Assembly: GCF_021155775.2 (NCBI RefSeq)
Contig: NC_060235.2
Coordinates: 26,762,607-26,826,606, forward strand
Length of the DNA: 64,000 nt
From: Neodiprion pinetum
Lineage: Eukaryota > Arthropoda > Insecta > Hymenoptera > Diprionidae
Direction: 5' to 3'
In this document: positions 38,480-51,790 of the stretch, in pieces
Layout: each line of letters begins with the position of its first letter
How positions within the stretch are numbered: position 1 is the stretch's first letter
Translations under genes and position numbers: made by a program
The notes under the pieces: generated by a model
Databases searched by the model: none
What the model was told of the DNA's origin: nothing
The model's input: the letters and a program-made list of their open reading frames with translations, nothing else

Positions 38480-39270
38480 GGAAAATTGGGCCCACTCTGA
38501 AAAGCTCGAACTGTACGTGCAGATACGGAACTGCGTGAATGAATATATAGTATATATAGAGAAGCCTCGTCGCCCGGAAAGATTCCGAAAAAAGTCCCGA
38601 GCTCCGGATAGGTAGGTAGGTTGGCTGGTTGGTTGGTTGGTTGGTTGGTGGTTGGTTGTTTAAAAAAGTTTCGCCCGAGCGGCGTACGTACAGAATCGAT
38701 TCGGCGGTGGGAAGGGTGCGCGATGCCGTTCGCCCAGGGCCGCGATGGAAGGGGGCGGGGGGTCAACGGGGGCGGAGGGGACATGGCCTTAAGAATCAAT
38801 CCTGGCTTCGGCCATCTGCCATCCTCGTAGCCGGGGTCGCTAGCGTTTCGGACGACGATGCCGCAAAAATTCAACCCCCCACCCCCCCACCCCTCGGCCC
38901 TCGGCCCTTACCTCTCTGTTTCTTTCTCTCTTTCACACATAAACACTGCAGCAGCAGCAGCGTTTACACACTCACACACACAACTTGATTGCGTGTCTGT
39001 CTCCGCCGCAGGTAGGCAGGTAGGTACGCTGGCAAAAAGTGGGTACCTACCTGAGTAACGCTGATCGTGCCTTACGTAAACTGGTAGTAATACCGCGGTG
39101 ATTGCCTGAAACGCGAAGAAAATTAATGGCCGATATAAATATACGGAGGGGGCGGCGGAGGGCGGGGGGGGGGGGGGGGCAATTACTGCATGGTCTTGAC
39201 TTCGTAATCGTCCTGCTATTAATACAATATAAGCTATGTATAAGTAAATGGGATGTTATACACACTGTGA
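38480..39270. promoter_or_regulatory. GC-rich island with GGTTG repeats, C-rich and G-rich tracts
   Basis: The island contains a TTGG/GGTTG tandem tract at about 38620-38660, a C-rich block at 38874-38900, GCAGCAGCAG at 38949-38960 and a 16-base G run at 39164-39179. Donor-like GTAGGT words occur at 38611-38620 and 39012-39025. Frames are open on both strands and look compositional. The function is inferred only from composition. Confidence 0.3.
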
Positions 39271-42200
39271 GAAAAATACTACTTGAGGAATTTATTTTAC
39301 GTTAGCGGAAGTTGAGAAGAAAATACTTTTTTCGGATTTTTTTTATTACGAGACAGTGATCGCCGATCGTATTTACTATTGGGTTTTTATGGAATTTTTA
39401 TTGTATTCGTTAGCAACGATGATCTGTTTTTGGTAAAGAAAATACTGAAATTTGAAGGAAAAGTTTTGATTTCAATTTTACATTTTAAATAGCTTCGAAG
39501 TTGTTGAGAATTCGGTCGATTCGTACGATTTTACTCGTTTCATTCGGAAGACGATTTTTTATACTCTCGTTGAAACATTTTTCTTTTATCAACTTGGCAC
39601 GGTTGAATATTCAATTTCACTATATTGCATTGATGTTGGGTCACGATCAGCGAATGGCAATATTAGATTGACTGTTGAAAAAAAAAAAAAACAATCTCGT
39701 ACTCTGACTTGAGAGAATATAGCCTTGAGAATATAATGAGTAAACCTAATTTTAAAGTGATTTGAAATAAAGCATCGAAATCTAAGCTCTTTTTTGTAAT
39801 TCCAGTAGTTTCTATTTTCATATTTTTAAAGAGATCCATGTAGCTTACGGGTATAACGGTTCAAGAGACATCGATCTTTGGCTAAAGAAAAACTTCTTAG
39901 AATTTATTTCTATTTTATTTCATTATTGATGACAGAAAGTCCTGCAGGTTGTTGCTCGAGTGTGCCGAATTATCAGTATATTTGAGGTTTTATCACGTGA
40001 AAAAGAGAAGAATGGTACATACCTACTTATATTCTGCCAGGAGTAAAATTTTACAATACCTAGAATTTACAACAGTTGTGTGGTAAAATCTAATTACTGA
40101 ATTGTAAATATTTAAATCCAATTACTCTGGATTGACGAAGTGAAATGAAAAAAAATTTATATTTTTCTGTGAATTTCATCTGCGTTAGTGAATAGACGAT
40201 GCTGGAAATTTCATGCGATCAAAGTTAGTAACGTTACTGTAAGGATGCATGTTCAAGAAAAATCCTTACATCGCACCATTCGAATAGCCTGAAATTTAGT
40301 AAACTATACCGAATCAAACACACCGATATTTTTCAAAAGCCAACTACTCGAAAGTCATTCTAAAATTGAAAAATAATGAATTTCTTCCCGATATGTCGTG
40401 ACGTTAGCGTTTCTTACTTCAACATCGTGAAATTTCCCGATATCTAACCTATCAAAAAGTGGCAGGCGTTATTCTACTATAACGATAAAATTCGAACGGG
40501 GCGAGGGGGGGGGGGGGGGGGGGGCGGAATGCTGGGATGCGTTTGGACGAGAAATAGAGGTGCACGCAAGGTATAAAAGCGTTATAAAGATGGTGGAGCG
40601 AGCGAGGAGACGAGGACAAAGCCGAAAGGCCGAACCAGTTTTCGCTCCTCCGAGTTCTTCTTCGCTGTTGCAACAGCATCGCGCGGTGAGAACGGGAGAG
40701 TAAGGAAAGATGATTCGAACGAAAAGGTTGCCGGTCGAAGCCATCCGGTATGTGACACGAATCGTACCGCGGGTAGCGACGTGATAAAGGATGAGCAGGT
40801 ACGGGTATGTAACATATATGGGTCATTCGACAAACTGTCAGGTTATAGCTTTTCAGGGCCATCATTATATTTGTTCATCTGCAACCCAAGTATTTTACGG
40901 GTTACGTCAGAATGCGTAAGCTAAAAATAATCGAACATAACTCGAACAAATCGGTTAAAGTTTAGATTTTTTTAAAACGTTGCATTTGAAAGCAAAAGTT
41001 CGTAGGTTTCGGTACTTTGTCTTAACGGTGGAAAAGTTTGTTTTTTTTTTTGATAGTTTATAGTTTCTTTTTTGAAGTATTTTTAAATTTCTGGTAAAAA
41101 TATTCGTTTATCTTTTAATAATTATATAAAATAGGTACTCGGTAAGTAAGACAATTATAATGATTGATACTTTGATTACATAAATTGATATTTTATTACG
41201 TCGTTAATTGGAGTATAAAACAAAAACCAATTGGGAAAAAATAATCGGTTTAATCGAAAATTGATTATTTTTGGTCATTCTTAGACTGATTGTGAGAGTA
41301 CATGTCAAATTGCAAACCTCTGCATGGAGAGATATGTGTGAGATAAGCTGTGGTTACTACGTAGCCCGTAACTATTGTCATTTTTTATCGAACGAGTTTT
41401 ATCATAATTATAGTGAGTTTTATAACCGCAACCAGAAGATCTAGTGCGTGTTATTACTATCATTTTCATTCATGGTCACTGGTTCTACATTTTCTTCTAA
41501 CCAATGCGATAATTTGATGTTGATGCAACAATGAAATGATCTTACAGCTTTGTTTAATGGAAAAAATATAGTCTACCGTGAACGACCAGATTTCTAACGT
41601 TGCAATAAACACAAAATTTGCTACCGAAAAAAATAATCACATTAAATACTTACATGCACGTAATAATTGAACTCTTTCGCTAAATTCTTGAGAATAATAT
41701 ATTTACAATTATAAATATAACGACTGTACGTTGACGGTGTTTGAAACTTTGTAAAACACACATTGAATGAGTAACTTGGCGTATTCTGAAATATGGGTGT
41801 CCAAGAAGGTAGGAGAAAAAGAAGATCGAAAATTCGGGATCTAGGCTATAAATTTGATACGAAATCGTTTGTGAACAAATTGTGCGCTGTTTTCAATTCG
41901 TCTTAATACGAATGGCTGAGGATGAAACGACGTGCAAGAAGTTAGAGAGAACGAGAGAGAGAGAGGGCAAAGAAAAAGAGTGACGGTGTTGCAACAACGA
42001 TGAGCGACTATCATAGCCGGAAGTTGGGTAGTCGTTAAAACCTCTGTACATGAAATACAGGTGTGTTTCATCTCTCCGGTATATTAAACATAAAACGCGT
42101 CGTCGTCGTCGTCGTGGAGAGGGAGTCACGCCGTAAGAAAGGCTGCGTGCCGCCCGGATCTTGGAGTATTCACTGAAAATAATACCTACCGGTAACATAG

Positions 42201-42845
42201 TTACAGGTACCTACGTATTTAGATGCATGCATACGCCGAGCTGATGGATAGCTAATTGTAGTAAGCCTTGAGGAAAACCGATTCGCGGCAGGCAATTACT
42301 GTATACTTACACCTGTGTATGGATACCTGAAATACTCGCGTATAAATTACAATAAATAAAGAAATTCACGGCACGCTGCGAAATAACACGACGAGCAACG
42401 TGTACGAAAAATGAGATGGGGGAAAATCAGGAAGGTGTAATGTGGCCAGAGAGCTGGATATTTCGAGGGACTATTGAAAGAATAATCGCGAGGCAATATA
42501 AATTGCGAGCTTGACGATGGTGACGTTGATATAGCGATGCGATACTTTGAGGTTATCTGAATTATTTTTTTTTTTTTTTACCTTCAGAGAGTCGATATTT
42601 TTCCCTTGAAATTTGATATTTTTTAAAGGTATGATTTACGCACATAGTCAACACGTCCGGTGGAGTTTCCGAGTTATCTGCTGATTTCTAAAAGAGCCAG
42701 GCAGGCCCTCTAAAAGTTAATATCAACTTCATTTGATGAATGGTGACTTTCTTCTCAGTGTCTCGTTGCGTTGATACTTGCAACTTCGATCTCGCAACAA
42801 ACAAATTAAGGATGAATCGGTCGGTCGAGGAGTTTGATTCTATAG
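39271..42845. other. Non-coding DNA with a second GC-rich patch
   Basis: This is mostly AT-rich. The patch 40490-40830 holds a 20-base G run (40505-40524) and a moderately CpG-rich stretch where minus-strand frames of 83-137 codons overlap in three registers, indicating composition rather than a gene. A GA tract lies at 41944-41965 and a CGTCGT run at 42099-42115. Confidence 0.45.
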
Positions 42846-42849
42846 TTAA

Positions 42850-43584
42850 GGTGGTTCTTTATTGGCTGCGGAGTCATCGGAACTTCATTTTGGAAAAGTG
42901 TATAATTTAATTAGAAGTTATTGGAATAATGCACGATAATGGAATTCATGAATACTAAGAACATTTTGGATTATAGTATATTATAATTTTAGTTAATAAA
43001 ATTCTGCCCATAGTCTTTCATTTCAGCACCGATGTCATTGGATACAATTAACAGCGATTGTATAGTTCCATTATTGTCGTACATCTCACAGTACAATAGA
43101 TTTTTTTGTCAATAAGAAATGAACGTTTTATTCTTCGTTTTGCTATTATTAGTAATACATCAATCCAGGTTAGGTGAAAACACGATTCATGATATCCAAA
43201 TTCCGCGCCATATCATCGGATCTCTGATCCGACATTTGTAATCTGTACAACGTCGTGTTTATCATTCGAAATGGCTCTCGGCAACGTCTACTGTACAACA
43301 TATCGTTGGAAAAATCAGTATTCTAATAACTATTACTTCGTTTTTTTTTTTCAAGGTCTATAGAGTTCATGAAATAATTGTGACAGCACTTCCGTTTCAA
43401 AAAAGAAAAAACTTTTAACGGTCGTAAGTGCTGTGTCAATAATCCAACATTCAAAAACCTCGTTTTCACGTTTTTTACCGGTAATCTGGTCTGATGTACA
43501 ACGAAGGGATTCACTTCATTTCTATTAACAATCAGTCCAAATCTGAATTACAGGTGAGTTTTTTGGATTAAATAAAGAACCACC
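42850..43584. mobile_element. 735-bp non-autonomous DNA transposon with perfect 18-bp inverted ends at TTAA
   Basis: The sequence TTAAGGTGGTTCTTTATT at 42846-42863 is the exact reverse complement of 43571-43588. If TTAA is the target duplication, the inverted repeat is GGTGGTTCTTTATT; if the target is TA, the repeat begins AGGTGG and the element would fit Tc1/mariner. The interior is AT-rich and has only a 63-codon minus-strand frame (43323-43514) without transposase motifs. An ATTACAG|GTGAGTTT donor-like site lies at 43552 near the right end. Confidence 0.85.
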
Positions 43585-43616
43585 TTAAGAAAAGAGAAAA
43601 ATGTGCAACTTCTTAT

Positions 43617-43621
<5 letters not shown>

Positions 43622-43667
<46 letters not shown>
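43622..43667. repeat. CT dinucleotide microsatellite
   Basis: A pure (CT)n tract of about 23 units is followed by CTTT repeats. It lies just outside the right end of the 735-bp element. Confidence 0.95.
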
Positions 43668-43679
<12 letters not shown>

Positions 43680-43988
43680 CTTATCATCATCTCCCCTCCC
43701 TTCCTCTCATTTCTCGACATCACGCGGTGGGCGCGCTCCAATTTGCGGTTGAAAAATATTGCTCCTGCTGCTGTTGTAAGAACGAAACGCGAATCGAGGC
43801 ATGAACGTGCATAACTTTACCCACCGGGGGCGCTGCATATACTATAAATATAATGCGCGGACAAAAGAAGATCGCCGATTTGCATTTTTCTGCGGTGTAA
43901 AGACTCGAGGGAAAGGGGCATGGATTATTATTCATTTGCCGTGTATAATATCGTCACATCCTAACTATATAACCATTACACACGCACG

Positions 43989-44019
<31 letters not shown>

Positions 44020-44864
44020 TACCTAGATATATACCGCATTTTTCCTGGACCCTCGCTTTCGCATTTTCTTATTTCTTTCACTGTAAACTGACGTGTATTG
44101 TCTTAGGAAGAAAAAGATGAGCTTATAAAAATAAGATTAAAAATGAAAAATAGCGAAAAACCTTCAGAAAGAAAAACTGCGCACAGGATAAGTAATGAAC
44201 TATTGCTATCTTCGAATCTTACGAAATCTTTTTACGTTGACAATAACTTAGCTATTAATATTTTATTTACATTGACTGTAATTTGTGCAAAACACATTGC
44301 TCGGTACTCTTTTTCTCTTAATTTGTGACTCGACGATGAGGTCCACTTATCCTCAAAATCCTTGGATCTGTGATTCGGTTTTCCCATTGTGCATAGCATC
44401 GAATAAACTACCCGCGTGGTTGAAACTACGCTGGACAAATGTAGATTCGAGAGCAGCGAGAACCGGAAGCTGTGTCGTGCGTCATCCGATGCCATTCGAG
44501 CTTTCGAGTGCTCGTACCTACCCGCGGTTCAAACGAAGATCAATAAAGTGCTCGCTTATATAGTTGGCTACGCGCGGGGAGGGAGAGAGAGAGAGAAAAT
44601 CGAGCCTCTCCCTTCGACGCCAACCTCCCCACAAAACCTCGCACCAGCCCATCGCCGAGTCCAGGTTCCAAATAACCGGTCCGACCGGAGCGAAAATCAT
44701 GACGACGATATTTCGATAGGGAAAGATAAAAAAGTTTTCGACGTGTTGCAATTTTTTATTCCCGTAGAAATTTCCATTTCTTTACTCTTTACAGTTTACA
44801 CACTGCAATTTGACGAGAAAGGTGTAGCCGACTTCTAGGGTATGATATTGGGAGCTGAAACCTG
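43668..44864. other. Non-coding DNA with CA/TA tract and GC-rich patch
   Basis: A (CA)n-(TA)n tract lies at about 43979-44020. The stretch 44400-44720 is GC-richer and open in overlapping frames on both strands (77-140 codons) without recognisable homology. No gene is called. Confidence 0.45.
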
Positions 44865-45263
44865 CACTGAGAGAAATTTTTAGTTCCGGTTACTGCTCGG
44901 TCCTTGAATATTTTCGTTTTTAACCACGATCGAAGAATATAATTCTAGGTAGAAAATGAAAATTAGTTTTGTAGCTGTTACCGCAAAGTCTAGTATCCGT
45001 TACTATTCTTTCTCATTACGATCACTTCTACTATATTTTCTTGTAACTGTTGCGAAAATTTAATGCTTGTGCAAGAATAAATTGACGTTAAAGCCTTATT
45101 TAACTAAAAAAGTAAAGTAAACCTCACAAACTGATTTTGCGTCGCAATTACAAAAAAAGGATCGACAATGGCGAAAAATGGTTAAGCTCACCTCGGTTTT
45201 CGTAATTCCAACAATTTCAAGCAATTTTTCTACTTACTGTAACAAATGAAATTTTTCTCAGTG
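44865..45263. mobile_element. 399-bp MITE with CACTGAGA terminal inverted repeats
   Basis: The left end CACTGAGAGAAATTTTT (from 44865) matches the right end GAAATTTTTCTCAGTG (to 45263) read in reverse. Further in, GGTTAC near 44888 pairs with GTAAC near 45239. The CACTGAGA termini are shared with the 190-bp element at 13122-13311, but the interiors differ. It contains no transposase frame. No target duplication is obvious. Confidence 0.7.
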
Positions 45264-48200
45264 TGACGACGTTTTCATCACCCATGAATTTATCCGCGTT
45301 CAATGTTTCATTTATATCTGCGTATTATAAATTCGAACATTTTTACCGGCAGAACTTTGATGACACGAGAAAGGCACAATTTGACAAATTGTGTAATAAC
45401 CGACATTTTAATCAGAGTCAACACATTCACCTACTTATCTCAAGATGCGGATAGAAAAGACGCTGTCTCATCGTCACGCATATGTACATTTATTTTGCCG
45501 GTATTTAATCAACATACGTGTGGGACTTCCATATCACTAATAAGACTTACATATATATATGTAAGTAATCCGGGAACTTGAAAGAACATAAGAGATGGGT
45601 AAAAAATATCAGCTACGCGAGATGTCGACGCAATTCGGTGAAAACGAACGTTTTCGGGGCGCGTTATTTCCTTACCACAACTCACTGTACCTCAAATGTC
45701 CAAAAATGCTTCCGAGTACGTAAAGGTACGCCTGTAGGTGCGAACAAACGACAAATGCAATAAATTTCGGTCAGTATTAAGCCTGAAAGATGATTAACGC
45801 ATGAAATAAGGAAATAAGGGTTGCGTTTGCCCCTCATGGGTTAGAATGCTTAATGCTTGGTTGGTATTATTCAAGAGTTGTAAAAAAGTAAAATACAGGG
45901 AAGTTGGGATATTGACCAAAGCTGAGCCACAAGACGATTATGCTGAACTAGTAGGGGCACCTAATAAATTTAGTATTGTGGTGATAAATTAGTAATAAAA
46001 AATGAGATCTTCCGTTCGATTTTTTAGTGGGCTGATTTGGCTGGTGCAGCTACCAGGACGTAACTCGAGAGGCTCTTCCGAAAAATAAGTTTTGCGTATT
46101 ATTCCAATTTATACGTGTCAATTGTGATTACTAGTTATTCGAATGTGTTAACATTCTTTCCTATTTTTCATTATTATCATGACTTGAAGAGTCTCACATA
46201 TTTTCAGCATACGAAAAACGTTTAAATAGCATTTTGCCCAGAATTCAGATTGGAAAAAAGAAAAAAAATTCAGACCGCAGATAATATTGAGCTCGCCGCA
46301 CGGTGTTGGCAACACTGAATTTTGAAGAACATAAATTTATACTTGAGGCAGCGGGGTTTTTTTTTTCTACAGCATTATGAGATTAAACGTAGGCATGTTT
46401 ACGCCTCTCATACGTCGATATCGGAAATATAATTAAATAAACAACTCTACTTTTCTTTGAGGGGAAGATTTGCACACTCGTCACTTCTCTATCCATCCCG
46501 ATTTCCTCAAAATAATGTGTAAATTAGAAAACACATTTCGATTGGCTTTCTATTTAAGTTAATAGAGTTAACACTTTTACGAGTACTTTTACTCAGGATA
46601 AATTGTGCTCTTTTTTTTTTTAATAATTGAACAGTGATCCTAATCTGTACTTTTACACTTGTCAAATTTAATTCACGCTCATCTCGTCTAACGTAAAATT
46701 GTAATATCGTAACGCTGGCGACCGATTTTGTTTTTGTCCTAAATATTTCCATCGTACTTGAGTCACAAATTCACTTTTTTTTTTTTGTAGATATCAGTAA
46801 ATTGTCTGGGTCGGTCAATTGTACGTGTAATGTGTATATTATACATATATGTATACTCTCTTATACGAATGAGAAGAGGGACGAGAGAGATGTGACAAGA
46901 AGTCGCATCGTGGTTATATTATAGTCTATACAGCAGATAAGTTGGAGCGTTATTTACCGCTCTTCCCTGTAAATCCCTTAATCATACTTGTCTTATTTCT
47001 TATTTCTCGTTCCAAAGAGTCGCTACACGTATATAACCGTAAAAAATTGTCGCCAGTAGCAGGGATACACTATAAATCAGACTTTTTACCTCGCCAATTT
47101 CACGTGCGGGACGACGGGCAAGGAGTCAAATTCGCCCCATAAATCACCGCCCAGGTTATACCTACTCTTTCTCTGATATGTATTCCGTACACATGTACTT
47201 TTTATTTTATTTCATTTTATTTTCTACTTTTTTATTACCATACCGTGTACTCGTCATTCGTCATCAATCACCTTACACAAATCGGTGGATTTTTAATACA
47301 TCAATTACGTACATGTTACACTGATGATACGACATGTACAGAGCGAGTTTTTACCTTAATTTCAATATGCACATATATTGTAATAATTTGAAATAAACAA
47401 TTCGGATGGGGTAGAAATTGTCTTATGCATTGAATGCAAATCGAGCTAATAATTTAATGCGAAAATTCACGTGTAATACAAAATAAAAGTTTAAGCCATC
47501 TCGTTAAATGAAACGTGCGTTTTGCCTTTTTTCCTCGAAAAACTTTCTCTATTCTTGTTCATTTCTTTTTTTGACACAACTTCAATTTTTATAGCAGCAG
47601 ACCCCAAAAAAAAAAAAATTCAGTTTTTCGGGAATAATCAAATTTTTAAAATAAGCACATTTCTTTTATGAGTGATTTGAAATTTTTTTAATTATTTGCG
47701 AATTTTTTTTTTCCATTCAGAACCATTATAAGAAAAACTTGAAAACTGAGTACTTGGTTAAAAAATTTATTCTTCATGAATAACATTATACCGAAAAGTT
47801 TTGTACCGAGATTTCTTGTGTTGATACCTTGATATGATTTCTTTTTCATAGAAAGAACAGTTTTTGATGTAGAATTTAATATACGTGCACCTATGCTGCA
47901 GTTGCGTTGAAAGAAATGTTGAGTGCATTGTGTTGACCGAAGTAACGCGACGTTTACGACTTGTACAAAATTCAACGTTATAGCTACTCTGTTCACTTCT
48001 ACGTCTTCCATGTTGATTTATAGCTTACGAGAATCTCATATCCGCCAAGTAACTGCAAGAAGCGAAGCCTGTTATCAAAGGAGGAAAAATTACTGCCTCA
48101 ACTATAATGATTTATACAAGGAGAATCCTCCATAAAAGCACGTAGTCAAGTCGTCGGTTAACGTTCCTTCCTTTCAAATCCAAGGGACAATATTCCATGA

Positions 48201-50234
48201 TACGCTAGTTGAGTTTTCCAATGCGATGAACGTGAATTAAAAATTGTGTGATGTAACGAATCTTTAAAATTAACTTGTACTAAAATTTGCTATCGTCAGA
48301 TTTCTACTCCTTAATCACGACGACGATCATCTGAAATTAATTGTAATTCAGGATGAGCGAAAAAAATTTTTTCAAACTTAGTGATGAAATGAATGAAACT
48401 TGAAAATAATTCAATTTGTATTCTCCCACTGCCGCGCAATGATTTCACTGCGCACGATACAGGTTGGATACATTTTCATTTCGTAATTGAGAACAGATAC
48501 GATTAGTGCAGAACGATATCTCCAGTTTGTTGGCCCCAAGCCAGTGGTTTTGATGTTGATTCTTCGGTAGGTATGGAAATAATCGGATTATTCGATCAAA
48601 TTCTCCAATTATTTATACGTTGCTGAAATTTTACCCTACTGATTGATACTGGACTTTAATCATAGGTCCTAATGAAATGAACGTGTTTTTTTTTTTTTCA
48701 AACTGTCATCTATTAGTTATTTATTTTATCCGCGATTTTTCACGACTCACTTTTCTACCGTGAGGTGAATGATTTATTGTTACAATAAAACGAAACAGGC
48801 ACTCCTGATTGTGAGTTAATTCTACTCAATGGCTGTGATCGAGATGGTAAAATATTCAGCGTTGAGTGGAGTGAATATCAAGTCCCACTAATTCGATAAA
48901 GCGTAATCTACCGTATATCTCCGATAGCATCGCACCTTCGCTGCAAGTTGGAAAAGAAAAATCTTTTGTCGATGTTATAAGCGCCCTCTTTCCACTGTTC
49001 AATCACGCAGCGATCGTGTAATACGTCAAAATAGTGGCTTACACACTTTTTATACATCCATTATTGCGACAATTCTTTAATCCGATTAGATTTCTCCTCC
49101 TTGTTGTAACTTGACACTTTCTTTTGTTCCTTTTTTCCCGCGAAATCACACATTCACCACTTTGATTTAATGATATTAATCAGGACGAACATGGTGTGTA
49201 TTCGGTAAAGGATGAATGGACCATAACGTCTGAAGCAAAAGTAAATTAAAACAAAAAAAAAAAGAAATTGTACAAAAACACAAACGAAACATCTAATTCT
49301 AGTTATAAAACGTTTTCTTAAAGTATAAATATCTCATGTCGATATTTTTTTTTTTTTTTTTTGCCATTCGTAGGAATGTTGTTCAACAAGTGAAATTGTC
49401 GGAGATATTCTAAACGGTTTTTTTTTTCTTCTTTTTTTTTCCCAACTTTTGCTTCAGACTTTGTCGAGTTCTGTGAATCCTGCAGTATACCTACCTTCAC
49501 ATGATTGGAGAGAAACCCGTGACGTTTTTTCACGTGGTGTAGACATTTTTAATCTTGCGTTAAAAATGTACGAGCACATAATGTATTCTAAATTATCTGA
49601 ATGTATATCTGCAATTTCCTAAACTGGTGATCCCGTCAATCGCACGGCTTTGATGTTTTGAGAGCGGCAGATCAACAAGCACCGGTGGGTTCCGCAGAGT
49701 GCCCACTCGTAATTATCTTGATTGCGTTCGACGCTTGTATAGGTATAAATCTCGGCCTGTGCCTATAATCATCTTGAAAAATGATGATAACGTGAACTTC
49801 GGAGCTTATGCACGAGTTGGAATTTTTCGAAAATTGTGTATCAGCTGAAATCTAGAACAGATTGCTGAACTTGTCTTTGTGATTTTTAAGAATTTTAAGA
49901 ATAATACGTGACTGCAAAAGTTTTACCTTAACATCGCGTGTAATCATGTTATTTGTTTTTTTCTTCTTTTTTAAACCAGTCTTCTCAGACGCAAATTTCA
50001 CAGTTTAGCAAAAATTTGTGGAAAATTTATTCGAACTTTGTAATGTTGAATGAGGCATGAACGTTCATGTTAGCGATAATTAGCCTCCGTTAATCAGGGA
50101 TTGTAAACCAGTACTGGTAAAAATAAGGGTGCTTCAGTGACGAGTCAAATTTCTCTGTAGCCTATGTTGACCAAGTCTTGATGCAACAAAGGTAACTATT
50201 TTCCCTTTCGATTGACTCGAAGCTTCGAATTCTA
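45264..50234. other. AT-rich non-coding DNA
   Basis: No gene is recognised over about 5 kb. T or A homopolymers lie at 46774-46787, 47607-47619, 48687-48699, 49254-49264 and 49347-49362. Open frames are short and AT-driven. Confidence 0.5.
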
Positions 50235-50600
50235 GAATTCGAAATGGTGGATCTATGTGTTGGTCAAAAATTCAGGAAACTATTCGATTTGAACGAAATT
50301 TGATTCCGAGGTTTTCTACAAGGCTGAACACGAATCTGAATCCAAAATTTGAAAATTCAAATTGGCGGATTCAACATACCCGATAATAATGCACAAGTCA
50401 TTTGATTCGGATGAAAATTGGTATCCTGGAGTTTCTGAAGTCGCTGATAAATTCATTATGGCCGACTCTTTCGATCCGTTGTTTGAAATTTTTTCATTCC
50501 AACCTCAGGCACGTGATCTGCAACCTTTTCAAAGTACGTCGAGCACCAAGTTTCGTTAAAACGAAGTAATTTCGCTTATTTTAGACCGTCATTTTGAACG
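50235..50600. repeat. Tandem ~110-bp degenerate repeat
   Basis: Unit 1 (about 50235-50345) and unit 2 (about 50346-50456) align. ATTCGAAATGGTGGATC corresponds to ATTCAAATTGGCGGATTC. TTCGATTTGAACGAAATTTG corresponds to TTTGATTCGGATGAAAATTG. The following GAGGTTTTCTACAAGGCTGA corresponds to GGAGTTTCTGAAGTCGCTGA. A third, more decayed partial unit follows from TTATGGCCGACTC. The 65-codon + strand frame at 50362-50559 is a by-product. Confidence 0.6.
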
Positions 50601-51790
50601 TCCGAATTTGAGTTGAGATTTATAATCAACGTCCTCCAACCTCCCGATTTCTAATCTTTCGTTTCGTTCGAAGGTAGGCAAAAACGTACGTCTCTAATGA
50701 GCGAATCACAGACTTGGACGTTTGTCGCGTCATAGTTTGGCCAATACGCGCGATAGCTAAACAATACTCGGCGATCCAAATTTCTTACGCGCAACTTCCC
50801 ATCCGCGAGTCAGTACTGAAAGAAAAAAAAGTTCGAACGAACTTTACGTGTAGTTCTAAAAAAAAAAAAAAAAGACGTTTAATTGATTCGACAAAATTTG
50901 GTTACAGGCACCAACGAAAGTATTTCGTTGCATCAAGCAAGTACATTGCGTTCGCCGCATTTGTTGTCGATTCAAAGGAGCGACACTTGACTCAAAATAA
51001 TCCTTCACCTCCGTGAAAGGTACACCTCGTCCATATACACCGCTAAACACGCGTTTCCTATTTCCCCCGCGATCGATCTGCGTGCAGCAGCTCGCGTTCG
51101 GCACAGACGACCCAAATTGAGGCGGGAGGGAGCGGAGGGAAGACGTTGATCAATTCGAAGTTTCGTGATTGGCAGGTTTCCCTCGCGATGCGTTGGTTAG
51201 ACCTAGTCGCGTCCCTCTCCCTCCGTCGGCGCGCGAAATCGGACCGCGTCGAAGGAGATCCGTTTTACGCAGGGCCAGAAGGGACTATACCCATACCGCA
51301 ATGGTGTCGTGGGTGCCCTGTCCCTCCCTGGATAACTCTCTAGGCCTCGCCTCGCGACTGGCCGACCGGGGCAACGCCATCGCCACACGACGACACGACG
51401 GCGATGGCGCTTCGCGTTCGATCCGGTCCGGGGAAAGACAGCGTCGTTCTCTCTCGACCGCCCCCGCCGCCCCACGAAAGGAACGCTGCTGCTGCTGCTG
51501 CTGCTGCTGCCGGGCTTCGTCGTCCTTCCCCATACCCCGGCAGCCCCTTGACCCCATCCCGTTCCTCCCCCTCATCCTCCTCATCCACATTCAGCACTGC
51601 GTCGTCGTCCTCCGAGGTCCTCGTCGTTGTCGCAGTCGCCCCGCCCGTGAACTCCGACCGGTAAACTCGACGGAGAATTTCGGTGAAAAAATGGTATACG
51701 TTAAAAACTTAGGTTCAAAACCGCCCCCGCGGGGCAAAGGGACAAGAGAGTCTTATTTAGGATGGTTCGTTGCCTTCGGTTGAACCTCGA
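50601..51790. promoter_or_regulatory. CpG-rich island, possible promoter/first exon
   Basis: From about 51020 the sequence becomes strongly GC- and CpG-rich, up to about 51670, with a (CTG)n run at 51487-51512. All six frames are open over several hundred bases. The most protein-like is + strand 51404-51664 (86 codons): Pro-rich, poly-Ala, then Ser-rich, with a donor-like ACCG|GTAAAC at 51661 near its end. Without a homologue I cannot choose between a low-complexity coding exon and a 5' UTR. Confidence 0.35.

Noticed and set aside
46330..46410. ATTATGAG/ATTAAAC words resembling the dispersed 200-bp repeat
   Set aside because: The similarity covers only about 15 bases and does not extend.
51169..51783. 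204-codon + strand frame including an eight-Cys run
   Set aside because: The Cys run is a shifted reading of the CTG repeat, and neighbouring frames are equally open. It was kept only as a general CpG-island candidate.
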